Source: CAWUEX02 sp963921305
Lineage (GTDB): Bacteria; Pseudomonadota; Alphaproteobacteria; Rhodospirillales; Rhodospirillaceae
Reading direction: 5' to 3'
DNA length: 64,000 bases
Assembly: GCA_963921305.4 (NCBI GenBank)
Contig: CAWUEX030000002.1
Location: forward strand, 3,348,001 to 3,412,000
Both the position numbers and the translations under genes were made by a program. Position 1 is the first letter of the stretch; the number at the start of each line of letters is the position of its first letter. The notes beneath the pieces are model-generated. The model was not told where the DNA came from, made no database searches, and saw nothing but the letters and a program-made list of their open reading frames with translations. Of the stretch, positions 24,158 to 32,675 are shown in pieces.

Positions 24158-24614
24158 TCTGGAAATCTCCCGGGGTTTTGAGGTCATTGGTTTGACGTGA
24201 TGTTGCGTCCGGACAGACTTGGCGCGCCGAAACCACCCACGATGTGGGCAGGCAGACAAAGACTCTCGCGAAACGGACCCCACGTTGTCCGAAAAGTGGC
24301 ACTTATCACGAAGAAACAAAAGCTTAATCGCGGTCGGTAAAATCTTTGGCCAGGAATGTTCCCTTTTTGCAACATTCTGTGCCGTGTTTTTGAGCTCTGG
24401 TGGAATTTTGTTCCAAGCCGTCCCGCACCCGGGGACACCAAAGCGGCCGTCAAAATTAGTTAATTATTTCAACGGGTTAATGCGTGCGTGGGCTCGTTTG
24501 ACTCAAAAATAAGTCGTTGAATTTATTGAGGAATTCGAGCTGGCCCCGCAGAAACCGGTGGCGTGCATGGGCTCGTTCCTCGATTTTTCGTCGGATATTT
24601 TTCTGGAATGTTGT
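24158..24614. other. Intergenic region upstream of the TonB receptor
   Basis: About 460 bases without a convincing gene. It is A/T-rich at 24300-24380 and 24440-24530 and must hold the receptor promoter (minus strand). It contains the inverted repeat listed separately and an imperfect direct repeat, GCGTGCGTGGGCTCGTT at about 24482 and GCGTGCATGGGCTCGTT at about 24561. Open frames of 87-97 codons here have no recognisable content. No Fur box or riboswitch was identified. Confidence 0.5.
24354..24377. promoter_or_regulatory. Inverted repeat in the TonB receptor upstream region
   Basis: GAATGTT at 24354-24360 and AACATTC at 24371-24377 form a perfect 7-base inverted repeat with a 10-base spacer. 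It lies about 200 bases upstream of the receptor start on the minus strand. It could be an operator for a dimeric regulator, or a weak hairpin. No matching site was noticed elsewhere in the window. Confidence 0.35.
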
Positions 24615-25163
24615 CTACACCGGCTCCAGCGCCCGGTGGGGCGCCGGCGGCACCTCCACAGAGATCCGGTCGCCGGGGCGCACGTCGCCGCCGGTTATGA
24701 CGATCGACATCACCCCTGATTTGCGGATGAGCGTGCCGTCATCTCGCTTGTCCAGCGTCGCCTGCATCAGGCCTTCTTGAATGCCGTTGAGCTGGCGGCA
24801 GGGATTGCGCAGGCCGGTGATCTCAACGACGGCCTCGTCGCCAAGGTGCAACCGCGTCCCTGCCGGGAGGGTGAGGAGATTCACGCCCTGAGTGGTGATG
24901 TTTTCGCCCATCTGTCCTGGCGATACGGCGAAGCCTTGTCCGGCCAGCTCCTGGTGGAGTTCAGCGTGAATCAGGTGCACCTGTCTGAGGTTGGGCGCGT
25001 CTGGGTTACGGGCTGCATGAGAGCGGTGCTGGTCGGTGACGCCAGCGTGGGCGTCGCCTTCAACACCGTGACCGGCGATGAGCATGATGCTGTCCTGTCC
25101 GGGCTTCGAGAATGTATGGCCGGAACTTTTGGACACCGCTGTTACGATCGCGCCGTTCGTCAT
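24615..25163 (-). CDS. MOSC-domain protein
   Basis: A 182-residue protein; the chosen ATG follows GGAGG by five bases, and a longer frame without a ribosome site is ignored. MOSC features: GAIVTAVSKSSGHTFSK, GVEGDAHAG, RQVHLI, PGQMGENITTQGVNL, LGDEAVVEITGLRNPCRQLN (key Cys in NPCRQ) and GVMSIVITGGDVRPGD. MOSC domains bind molybdenum cofactor sulfide and transfer or use sulfur, or act in N-hydroxylated compound reduction (YiiM group). The short form here resembles YiiM-like proteins. Isolated gene. Confidence 0.88.
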   Translation of the reverse strand: MTNGAIVTAVSKSSGHTFSKPGQDSIMLIAGHGVEGDAHAGVTDQHRSHAARNPDAPNLRQVHLIHAELHQELAGQGFAVSPGQMGENITTQGVNLLTLPAGTRLHLGDEAVVEITGLRNPCRQLNGIQEGLMQATLDKRDDGTLIRKSGVMSIVITGGDVRPGDRISVEVPPAPHRALEPV

Positions 25164-25347
25164 TGCCGCCTCCACATCGCTACGGGCGTTATCGCCCAGA
25201 GGTGTTGTCCAGACCAATGCCAAAGCCGCATGGCTGATGCTCACGAGATGGTGCTTGTTCGCGCAGGGCTTCCGAGGAGCTTTGGTACCTGCCTAAACTT
25301 GATCATGACTGAATGACGTTGCCCAGCAGCGCAAAGGAGAAACCGAC

Positions 25348-26142
25348 ATGTTCCGTGTTTTGTTAAGCGTGTGTCTGATAATCGGCATCAACCAGCAGGC
25401 TTCGGCTCAGCCCGAATTGGTGGCGCCAGGGGAGCGCGCCCCGGGCATCGCCAAAATCCTGCGGGGCACCACCGAATGCCGCGAGCCCGCGTTGGACAAC
25501 GCGCCGTGCGCGACAGAGTACTGGACGATGTATGTGCACACGGATGGATCACGCTACATGCACGTGGTGTCCGACAACATCCGTGCTGGTGAGGCCCGCC
25601 ATGCCATGGTCTGGGTCGACCCCGACGGCGAGACCCGCGAGGCCTACCTGAACACGTGGTCCACGTCTGGCGTGATCGGTTCTGCCTATGTGGTTAAGCG
25701 AGAGGACAGCACCGACGTCGCCGCATCCGATATCGCTTTCGAGCGCGCAAGCGAGGGCATGATTGTTGAAAACGTCGAGGCGTTCGATCGTCTGGACTCC
25801 ATCGGTGTTGGCCCCGCATCAGCGGACGGTCTGCATTTTCTCAACTATGACTTCGACGCCCCGGGCGAGCAGCCTCACGGCATCTACTGGATGGGTGGCT
25901 CCCGCCACGAGACCATGGTCGGGAATATCGTCACGTCGGAATACACCTACCTCGGCGAAGAGGAATTGACGCTGAGGGACGGGACGACCGTAACAGCAGA
26001 CCGCTTTCGCATGATCAGCGGCACCGAAGTGTGGCTGACCAAGGAAGACCGGGCGATGCTGAAGATGGATCTCAAGTTCGGCGATGTCGACGGGTCCATC
26101 TTCGAAACTGTGTCACTCGATATTGCCACACCGGGGCGCTGA
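25348..26142 (+). CDS. Secreted protein of unknown function
   Basis: A 264-residue protein with a signal peptide (FRVLLSVCLIIGINQQASAQ) and no cysteine motif of note apart from CREPALDNAPC near the mature N-terminus. The rest looks like an all-beta lipocalin- or DUF3108-like domain with repeated strands (YMHVVSDNIRAGEARHAMVWVD; GLHFLNYDF; GTEVWLTKEDRAMLKMDLKFG). I do not recognise a specific family. The DUF1838 gene follows two bases after its stop, so both are probably one transcript; the two exported proteins may act together. Confidence 0.65.
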   Translation: MFRVLLSVCLIIGINQQASAQPELVAPGERAPGIAKILRGTTECREPALDNAPCATEYWTMYVHTDGSRYMHVVSDNIRAGEARHAMVWVDPDGETREAYLNTWSTSGVIGSAYVVKREDSTDVAASDIAFERASEGMIVENVEAFDRLDSIGVGPASADGLHFLNYDFDAPGEQPHGIYWMGGSRHETMVGNIVTSEYTYLGEEELTLRDGTTVTADRFRMISGTEVWLTKEDRAMLKMDLKFGDVDGSIFETVSLDIATPGR

Positions 26143-26144
26143 GC

Positions 26145-27011
26145 ATGGTCTCACGACGGGACGCGGCGGCGCTGGTCGGAGCACTTGGGCTTGGCGCCGT
26201 GCCGAACTGGACACAGGCCGCTGATGCATCGGGGCCAGAGGCACTTCCCTCCGCCTCAGAGGATCAAGTCGCTGCCAAGGTCCGCATGCTCGGGCGGACG
26301 GATGACGGCGAAAGCGTCTGGCAATCCTCCAGCCGAATTTATGCGGTGACAGAGGCAGGCGTTATCCCGCTATTGCAAACGCGCGGCGGTCAACGGTCGT
26401 GGTGGCGGCGGGAAGAAGAGCACGTCTACCGGCGCTACCCGTCTTCGCTCAATTTCTTTATCGATCCCGAGACGGGCGCGTTTATCAATGAATTTGTCAA
26501 TCCGATCACCGGACGCACCACACCCTTGGTGTCCACAACACAGCGGCGTCAAGACGGCGAGGTGTTCACGGCGACGGGCAGTTACTTTCCGATCAGCAAG
26601 CAACGCTTTCCGGATATGTACGATGACGCGCCGCTGAGTCTGGATTGGCGGCTCGACAACGGCACGATCCGCTTGTTTGAGATTGAGAATTTCGCCCCGG
26701 TTGCACCGCGCCCGATTTACGAAGTGCATACCTACTTTGCCCCGGCGGCGGAAGCGCTGGACGAAAATAGAGTGAGTGCGCAGGCGGCGTCATCGGGCTG
26801 GTACACCGGCAAGTTCAGCCGCTGGCTCGATATGGCCGACGTTGAGGGCTATATGATTTGGCACTTCGAAGGCACCAAGCTGAACACGCTTGACGACCTG
26901 GACCCTGTTTATCTGGCACACGCACGCGCCAACACGGACAACTTCGATGTCTCGCCTGAGTTCGATGAAGGACCGAGTTATATCGACCGGGTGCAAAAAC
27001 CGGACGATTAG
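26145..27011 (+). CDS. DUF1838 family protein, exported
   Basis: A 288-residue protein. The start VSRRDAAALVGALGLGAVP gives a Tat-like leader and lies two bases after the upstream stop. Family features: the INEFVNPITGRTTPLVSTT motif corresponding to NPYTG, and SRWLDMADVEG in place of SWxxWLxMG. It is more divergent than the other copies in the window (IWHFEGTKLNTLDDL at the end instead of the usual GR-K segment). Its stop overlaps the stop of the convergent DUF1838 gene by four bases. Role unknown. Confidence 0.75.
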   Translation: MVSRRDAAALVGALGLGAVPNWTQAADASGPEALPSASEDQVAAKVRMLGRTDDGESVWQSSSRIYAVTEAGVIPLLQTRGGQRSWWRREEEHVYRRYPSSLNFFIDPETGAFINEFVNPITGRTTPLVSTTQRRQDGEVFTATGSYFPISKQRFPDMYDDAPLSLDWRLDNGTIRLFEIENFAPVAPRPIYEVHTYFAPAAEALDENRVSAQAASSGWYTGKFSRWLDMADVEGYMIWHFEGTKLNTLDDLDPVYLAHARANTDNFDVSPEFDEGPSYIDRVQKPDD

Positions 27012-27805
27012 TCCGAGGTTTCGAAACTCTCTGGTGAACGGTCGAGCGCCGCAGCCGGATCGCGCAAGATATCCGGGTGCAGCCTGCGCATAAGTCCTGT
27101 CAGACCCGCCGGGAGGTCACTGGGATCGAAGGCCTTGCGGGCGAAGAGGCGGGTGATCTGACTGCCTGGCCGGTCGCCCATGTTCAGCCAGGATTGCCAA
27201 CTCGAAATAAGATGAAGGGATGCGGACGCCGGTGCACTCAGGATGTCCGGGTCCAACACGTCAGCTAGCTTCGCATGAAAGGTCTCGAGGTCGTTGACTC
27301 GGAACGGTGGTGTTTCAGGAGACGCGGTGCGCGTAACTACTGCGGAGGAATCGATCGCGAGCCACACATCGTTTCCGGCAAGCGTTACCGGACCCAGGGT
27401 GTGGGTGCGTTGAATGTCGATGCCGGGCAGTCCACTCTCGGCTCGTCCACCATCTTGATCAAAGGTCTGCACTTCCGGTCCCATCAGTCGGCCCGGGACA
27501 GGAAGCGTTTCACCGGTATAGATATTATTCCAGGTGTCGAGCAGGTTTCCGCTATCGATGTCGGTCAAGTAAACCGCTTCCAACGATGCGACATCGAAGC
27601 TGTCGTTGCGGTGAGCGACGATGCGCTGCACGAAGAACACCCACATGTTCCACATGGGGGTGACATTGCCTTCAATCACGCCGTACTTGGTGCCGCTCTT
27701 CCACCACAGCACCGGCCGTTCATCGACGGCATAGAGCATCTTCCGGTGAAGAAAATCGAGGTGTCTAGGATCCGCCGGATCAAGGCGGGCAGGCGGCTCT
27801 AACAT
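27008..27805 (-). CDS. DUF1838 family protein, cytoplasmic form
   Basis: A 265-residue DUF1838 protein without any leader: it starts LEPPARLDPADPRHLDF and goes straight into the domain. Features are WNNIYTGETLPVPGRLMGPE, SSWQSWLNMGDRPGSQITRLFARKAF and LPAGLTGLMRRLHPDILRDP. It is closest in shape to the exported copy at 38993-39844 (same WLNMGD.PG block). The absence of a signal suggests a different cell compartment from its three relatives here. It lies 14 bases downstream of the FAD oxidoreductase gene on the same strand and is likely in its operon. Confidence 0.82.
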   Translation of the reverse strand: MLEPPARLDPADPRHLDFLHRKMLYAVDERPVLWWKSGTKYGVIEGNVTPMWNMWVFFVQRIVAHRNDSFDVASLEAVYLTDIDSGNLLDTWNNIYTGETLPVPGRLMGPEVQTFDQDGGRAESGLPGIDIQRTHTLGPVTLAGNDVWLAIDSSAVVTRTASPETPPFRVNDLETFHAKLADVLDPDILSAPASASLHLISSWQSWLNMGDRPGSQITRLFARKAFDPSDLPAGLTGLMRRLHPDILRDPAAALDRSPESFETSD

Positions 27806-27819
27806 TTGGCAGTGTTGCT

Positions 27820-29352
27820 CTACGTACTCAGTTTAACAATCTTCTGTCCGAGCAAGCGGCCCATGGTCAGTGCCGGCGTCAGCGACATTCCACCGACATA
27901 CGCGCTGCCTGTGAACACGCCTTTGCCGAGCACTTCCCCGGCGGCATAGAGGTTGGGCACCGGCGAGCCGTCCTCACGGATGACCCGCAGCGAGGTATCC
28001 ACCGCCAGCCCGCCGAACACCAGGATCGAGTAGCCTTGCAGCCGGATCGCATAGTAGGGCGGTTTAGATATGGGCAACGGCATATGGGTGCGGCCAAACA
28101 CCGGGTCTTTGCCCGTCGCCTGAGACTCATTGTAAGCGGCGACGGTGTAATCAAGCCCGCCGGCCTCGATGCCAGTCCAGCGCGCGAGTTCGCCGAGCGT
28201 ATCGGCCTTGTAAAACATATGATGTTTGCCGAAGCCTTTGCGGATGTCTTCGGTCGACCAGCCGCGCAGGAAAGGGGGCGCTTGCGCGAGAATGGCGTCA
28301 TCGAACACCGCCCAATAGCGATGCCCGGGTTGTTTCAGGACAGCATGCTCACGGTTGTCGACACTCGGGTCTCCCTCCCGCGTGAACCGCTCGCCGCGTT
28401 GATTGACAAAGATTTCCCAAGGCGGGCGCTGTTCTTCGTTGGTCATGGCCGCGGCAAGCTGGGGCGAGGGATAGTTGGTGTCAGTCAGCACGCCCCCGTC
28501 ATTGCACAGGTAGTGCTCTTTGCCGCGGATGTAGCCACCGACGGACAGGCCGAGATCGACGCCGCCGCCCTTGTTGTAGGGATAGGCCATGCGGATGTAG
28601 AGCGGCGCGCCGTTGAGACGCTCGAACATGTCCGGGCCACCGCCAGCGCCACCAGTGGTGAGGATGACATTGCGGCCCCGGTAATTGATGTCTGAGCCAT
28701 CGGGTCCACGCGCGGTCACGCCGACAACGGCGCCTGAGGCATTGGTCAGCAGCGCAGTGACCTCCGTTTCGGTAAGGATCGCTACTTTGTCCTCCGCCAT
28801 CAGTTTGCGAATAGCCGGTTCGAGGGCGCGGTAGACCGTCATGCCGCCCTCGGGACCCCATTGATAGCGGGCTATGAGGTAATCCTCGTGACCTTGCCCC
28901 TTTACAGGATGCTCGGGCAAGGCGGTCCAGCCCATGCTCAACAGCCACTCGATGGTCTCGGCGGCGTTGTCGACGGCGAGACGGACCATATCCGGGTCGG
29001 CGGTACCGCGCGAGATGCGCATAACGTCGTCATAGTGCTCCTGGGGTGAGTCCTTGATCCCCTTGGCTTTTTGCAAGGAGGTTCCGGCCGCGCTCATCTG
29101 CCCAGACGAGCGGTCCAGCGTGCCGCCGATGCGGTGAGACCCTTCGATAATCAGGACCCGGGCGCCACGCTCAGCGGCGAAGATCGCGGCAGGAAGACCC
29201 GCCGATCCGCCGCCGACAATAATCACGTCCCAGTCATCTGCCGCCAAAGCCTTACGGGTGGCCAGGGGCAGGCTCGCCAAAACCAGGGTGGTTGCGGCGC
29301 CCTTGAGAAAACTGCGCTTTGTGAAGGGTGGCAGCGTGTGATCCGTGGTCAT
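27820..29352 (-). CDS. FAD-dependent oxidoreductase, fumarate-reductase flavoprotein type
   Basis: A 510-residue protein. The leader TKRSFLKGAATTLVLASLP is a Tat-type signal with KR rather than RR. Then comes the FAD-binding VIIVGGGSAGLPAAIFAAERGARVLIIEG and the fumarate reductase/3-ketosteroid dehydrogenase fold (GGTLDRSSGQMSAAGTS, VILTTGGAGGG, YYAIRLQGYSILVFGGLAVD, NLYAAGEVLGKGVFTGSAYVGGMSL). No haem motif CxxCH or FMN-binding domain is present, so electrons must come from a partner. Substrates of related enzymes include fumarate, urocanate, ketosteroids and cyclic enones. It leads an operon with a DUF1838 gene and is divergent from two methyltransferase genes. Confidence 0.85.
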   Translation of the reverse strand: MTTDHTLPPFTKRSFLKGAATTLVLASLPLATRKALAADDWDVIIVGGGSAGLPAAIFAAERGARVLIIEGSHRIGGTLDRSSGQMSAAGTSLQKAKGIKDSPQEHYDDVMRISRGTADPDMVRLAVDNAAETIEWLLSMGWTALPEHPVKGQGHEDYLIARYQWGPEGGMTVYRALEPAIRKLMAEDKVAILTETEVTALLTNASGAVVGVTARGPDGSDINYRGRNVILTTGGAGGGPDMFERLNGAPLYIRMAYPYNKGGGVDLGLSVGGYIRGKEHYLCNDGGVLTDTNYPSPQLAAAMTNEEQRPPWEIFVNQRGERFTREGDPSVDNREHAVLKQPGHRYWAVFDDAILAQAPPFLRGWSTEDIRKGFGKHHMFYKADTLGELARWTGIEAGGLDYTVAAYNESQATGKDPVFGRTHMPLPISKPPYYAIRLQGYSILVFGGLAVDTSLRVIREDGSPVPNLYAAGEVLGKGVFTGSAYVGGMSLTPALTMGRLLGQKIVKLST

Positions 29353-29527
29353 GGGCCTCTCCTTACGCCGATGCGCTCCGTTGTGTGAGCTTATCACCAG
29401 GCAGAATAGGGCCAAGGTTCTGGTTGGAGCGTTTGTTCATGCTGCGTACGGCAGCATCCGGACATGGGTCGCGAGGGCCCAGAGAAGAGGCTATACTTAG
29501 CCGACATCTTCACAAGGGAAGCGGATC

Positions 29528-30730
29528 ATGCTGGATCGCCGTACATTATTTGGGGCTGCCGCCGGGGTCGGCGCAGCTATCGGGTCATTGTTTTCTGGGC
29601 GTAAGGCTGTGGCGAAAACCACGCCTGTGGATACGCCCGCGGACGTTCAGAAGCGCGGCGCCCGTGGCCGCCTCGAGCGGCTGCCGACACTGGATGCTGA
29701 GAACCGGGATGACTTTCTCACCGGGTTTCGCAATTGGCGTGGATCAACGGTGCAGCGTGCCGCAAAAGCGCGGGCGGAAAAGGTGGTGGCCGCCGCTGGT
29801 TACGATCCCAGCAAAGAACTGCCTTTGGAAAAAATCCACGAACTGATTGGCGACGATCATGTCGTCGGTACCGAGGGGCTGATGCGTGTCTACAGTCAGC
29901 GCTTTGCCCACAAGAATTTCTACAATTCTTTTGCAGATGATCCGGACACCTATCTGGGTGAACTGGAGGCCTATGACTCAATGGGACCAGGGACGGTGAC
30001 CTACAACCCGGACCTCGATATTCCGGAGTTCGCCCAGCATGAGATTCATATGCAGCCTGGCGGCTATGTCGGGAATCCTTTCGCCGGCGCGCTGTATCAC
30101 TATGGCACCAATGCGTTTTATTCCGCGCGGGCGACCGACAACTATCAAGATCAACACCATGCGCGTTTAGCCGAACAAATCCCGACACCGGAAGACGGCA
30201 AGGTGCTGCGCATCCTCGATATGGGCTGTGGTATTGCCCAGCTTACCGTCGCCCTGAAAGAACGCTTCCCGGATGCCGAAGTGTGGGGCGTGGAGGTGGG
30301 TGCCCCGATGATCCGCTATGGCCACATGCGTGCCGTCGATGAAGGTGTTGAAGTGCATTTGGTCCAGGGCCTCGCGGAAGACACGGACTTTCCGGACGAT
30401 CACTTCGACATTGTTACGTCCTACATTCTGCATCACGAAATTCCCGCCGACATTTCCCGCGCCGTGTTTAAAGAAGCCCATCGTGTGCTGCGGCCCGGCG
30501 GCTTGTATTTCCCGATCGATTTCTACACCGGCGGACGCCGCGGCGTGCCCGGCGTGTTCTCGCAGTACCAGGAATGGAAAGACCATCGCTGGAACAACGA
30601 GGTCTGGCGGATTGAATACAAAGAGATGGACTTCGCGGGCGACATGGAAAAGGCGGGCTTCGACGTTAACAAAGAAGGCTCACCGGCCTGGTACAGCAAC
30701 CGCAACATCTTCGGCACGAAGCCGGTCTAA
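29528..30730 (+). CDS. SAM-dependent methyltransferase with Tat-like leader (paralogue 2 of 3)
   Basis: A 400-residue paralogue of the 11615 gene product. Leader LDRRTLFGAAAGVGAAIGSL looks Tat-like. The shared N-terminal half has RLERLPTLDAENRDDFLTG, EYxxHEIHMQPGGYVGNPF-type sequence and YHYGTNAFYSA. The methyltransferase half has ILDMGCGIAQLTVALKE (motif I with Ala for the third Gly), GVEVGAPMIRYGHMRA, LAEDTDFPDDHFD and VLRPGGLYFPIDF. It forms an operon with the third paralogue, 12 bases downstream, and is divergent from the FAD oxidoreductase. Substrate unknown. Confidence 0.8.
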   Translation: MLDRRTLFGAAAGVGAAIGSLFSGRKAVAKTTPVDTPADVQKRGARGRLERLPTLDAENRDDFLTGFRNWRGSTVQRAAKARAEKVVAAAGYDPSKELPLEKIHELIGDDHVVGTEGLMRVYSQRFAHKNFYNSFADDPDTYLGELEAYDSMGPGTVTYNPDLDIPEFAQHEIHMQPGGYVGNPFAGALYHYGTNAFYSARATDNYQDQHHARLAEQIPTPEDGKVLRILDMGCGIAQLTVALKERFPDAEVWGVEVGAPMIRYGHMRAVDEGVEVHLVQGLAEDTDFPDDHFDIVTSYILHHEIPADISRAVFKEAHRVLRPGGLYFPIDFYTGGRRGVPGVFSQYQEWKDHRWNNEVWRIEYKEMDFAGDMEKAGFDVNKEGSPAWYSNRNIFGTKPV

Positions 30731-30742
30731 GGAAACCGACAT

Positions 30743-31849
30743 ATGAGCAAGCTACCGTTCGACAACGAATCTCGCGGCACCAAAGGCAGGATGGAGCGCC
30801 TTGAACTTCTGGACGTGGAAAGCCGCGACGACTTCCTGACCGGATTTCGCGTGTGGGGCCGCGATGCCAGGATCATGACAATGAAGCGTTTCGACATGTT
30901 GCTTGAGCGCGCAGGTCTTGATCCCAAAGATCCCAATCCGGATATGGATGCGGTATTCAAGGCGGTCGAAGGTGACCATATCGTCGGTGTTGAAGCGCGT
31001 AGCCGCACCGGTGTGCATGATGTGATGCACCGCAATTTCGACCAGATGTTCTCCGAAAATGCAGATAAGTATCTCGCGGAAATGGAAGCGTTCGATAACG
31101 CCGGACCAGGTACGCTGGAACTGAATCCGGACATGGATATTCCGGACTACGCCCGCCATGAGATTCATACCCAACCAGGCGGCTATGTCGGTAATCCGTT
31201 TGCCGGCCACATCTATCACTACAGCACTAATAATTTTTACAACGCGGGACGTTTGTTCAATTACCAGGATGAGCATCACAGCCGTTTGGCCAACCAAGTG
31301 CCTGAACCGGAAGACGGCAAGGTGCTGCGCGTGCTTGAGATCGGATGCGGGATCGGTCAGATGTCGGTGGCGCTGAAAGAGCGGTTCCCCGATGCGGAAG
31401 TGTGGGGCATTGATGTCGGTGCGCCGATGATCCGTTACGGACACATGCGCGCCGTCGAACTCGGGGTGGATGTCAATTTCGCCCAGCGTCTAGCCGAGGA
31501 CACCAAATTCCCTGATAATCACTTTGACATCGCGGCGTCGTATATCCTTCACCATGAAGTGCCGCTGGAAATTTCAAAGGCGATCACTAACGAGATGCAT
31601 CGCGTGTTGCGTCCAGGTGGTGTTTTCTTCCCAATCGACTTTCAGACCGGATCATCGAGTGCGCCGACAACGGCGTACGCCCGGTATGCACAGTGGAAGG
31701 ACCACCGCTGGAATGCGGAAGTGTGGCGTCAGGAATACTCGCAACTGGACTTCCCGAAGGCGATGAAAGATGCCGGCTTCGAAGTTACCCGTGAAGGGCC
31801 GCCAGCTTGGCGTAGCCGCTACAACCTTCTAGGTACCAAACCAGCTTAA
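30743..31849 (+). CDS. SAM-dependent methyltransferase without leader (paralogue 3 of 3)
   Basis: A 368-residue protein very like the preceding gene but lacking the leader: it starts SKLPFDNESRGTKGRMERLE, exactly where the other two begin their mature part. Shared blocks are DFLTGFRVWG, HEIHTQPGGYVGNPFAGHIY, then ILHHEVPLEISKA and VLRPGGVFFPIDF. Motif I is VLEIGCGIGQMSVALKE, complete. It is likely the cytoplasmic form. Location just after paralogue 2 suggests tandem duplication. It ends two bases before the stop of the convergent DUF1330 gene. Confidence 0.82.
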   Translation: MSKLPFDNESRGTKGRMERLELLDVESRDDFLTGFRVWGRDARIMTMKRFDMLLERAGLDPKDPNPDMDAVFKAVEGDHIVGVEARSRTGVHDVMHRNFDQMFSENADKYLAEMEAFDNAGPGTLELNPDMDIPDYARHEIHTQPGGYVGNPFAGHIYHYSTNNFYNAGRLFNYQDEHHSRLANQVPEPEDGKVLRVLEIGCGIGQMSVALKERFPDAEVWGIDVGAPMIRYGHMRAVELGVDVNFAQRLAEDTKFPDNHFDIAASYILHHEVPLEISKAITNEMHRVLRPGGVFFPIDFQTGSSSAPTTAYARYAQWKDHRWNAEVWRQEYSQLDFPKAMKDAGFEVTREGPPAWRSRYNLLGTKPA

Positions 31850-31851
31850 AC

Positions 31852-32559
31852 CTAGTTCGGCGGCCGAATAGGTTCGGCAGCGAGCATGATGCTGTCCGTC
31901 GCCTCCGCCCGCAAAGCTGACGCCGCCTGATATCGGGGATCGGCCACGAAGGCTTTGAGCGCCGCCATGCTTGGCCAGGACGCGATCTCCACCACGTGGG
32001 CGGGTTCTGGCCCTTCGAGCATGGAGAGGTCCTCGGGGCGAGCAATAGCAATCATCCGGGCAGGGGACTCCGCGATCAGTTCAGACATGGCTGCACTGTA
32101 GTCCATCAGTTTTGCCGGGTCTTTCACCGTGATCAAAGAAAAATGATAGACCGGCTGCATTCCGTTCTGCGCTTCATACGGCGTATTGCCAGTGCCCTCC
32201 AATCCGACCACATCAAAGCGCCCTGCGCCGTCCCGCAACGGCACAACCGCGCGGTAATCCTCCGACCACCAAAATGTCTCTACATCTTCGAGTGAGTCGA
32301 ATTGGGCGAAGATCACGGATTGGAACTCTGGGGAACCCTCCAACACTTCGACATTCCTGCCCACTCCACCAGACACAACATAAGAGCCAACGAATTTGGC
32401 GTAGACCGGTGGGAGGGCCCGGCCATAGGTGCCGAGTTTCTCGAAATCAGTGATTGTCGCGTTGACGAACAGAAAGCCAGGTTTGTCCTGTGAAATCGCG
32501 GGAGGCGCCAGAAGACAAAGAACGGCGGCGGCGCACATGAAGAAACGCGAAATTCTCAT
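31852..32559 (-). CDS. Secreted tandem DUF1330 protein
   Basis: A 235-residue protein with a signal peptide (RISRFFMCAAAVLCLLAPPAISQ). It has two consecutive DUF1330-like ferredoxin-type domains: FVNATITDFEKLGTYGRALPP ... VEVLEGSPEFQSVIFAQFDSLEDVETFWWSEDYRAVVPLR, and ITVKDPAKLMDYSAAMSELIAES ... VVEIASWPSMAALKAFVADPRYQ (each quoted in pieces). DUF1330 domains are usually single and cytoplasmic; a duplicated, exported form is less common. Function unknown. Divergent from an alpha/beta hydrolase gene. Confidence 0.78.
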   Translation of the reverse strand: MRISRFFMCAAAVLCLLAPPAISQDKPGFLFVNATITDFEKLGTYGRALPPVYAKFVGSYVVSGGVGRNVEVLEGSPEFQSVIFAQFDSLEDVETFWWSEDYRAVVPLRDGAGRFDVVGLEGTGNTPYEAQNGMQPVYHFSLITVKDPAKLMDYSAAMSELIAESPARMIAIARPEDLSMLEGPEPAHVVEIASWPSMAALKAFVADPRYQAASALRAEATDSIMLAAEPIRPPN

Positions 32560-32675
32560 TACTAAGCTGTCCTTTGTGACCTGGCCCTGATGATCTGGTG
32601 AACGCCGCAGACTCGGCACTTGTAACCCACCTCATGGTGTCGGACTCTGGGCTAGGAACGCAAGAGGGGACCTCC

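Noticed and set aside
24219..24512. 97-codon open frame in the TonB receptor upstream region
   Set aside because: No ribosome site, no homologous look, Arg/Ser-rich composition typical of chance frames.
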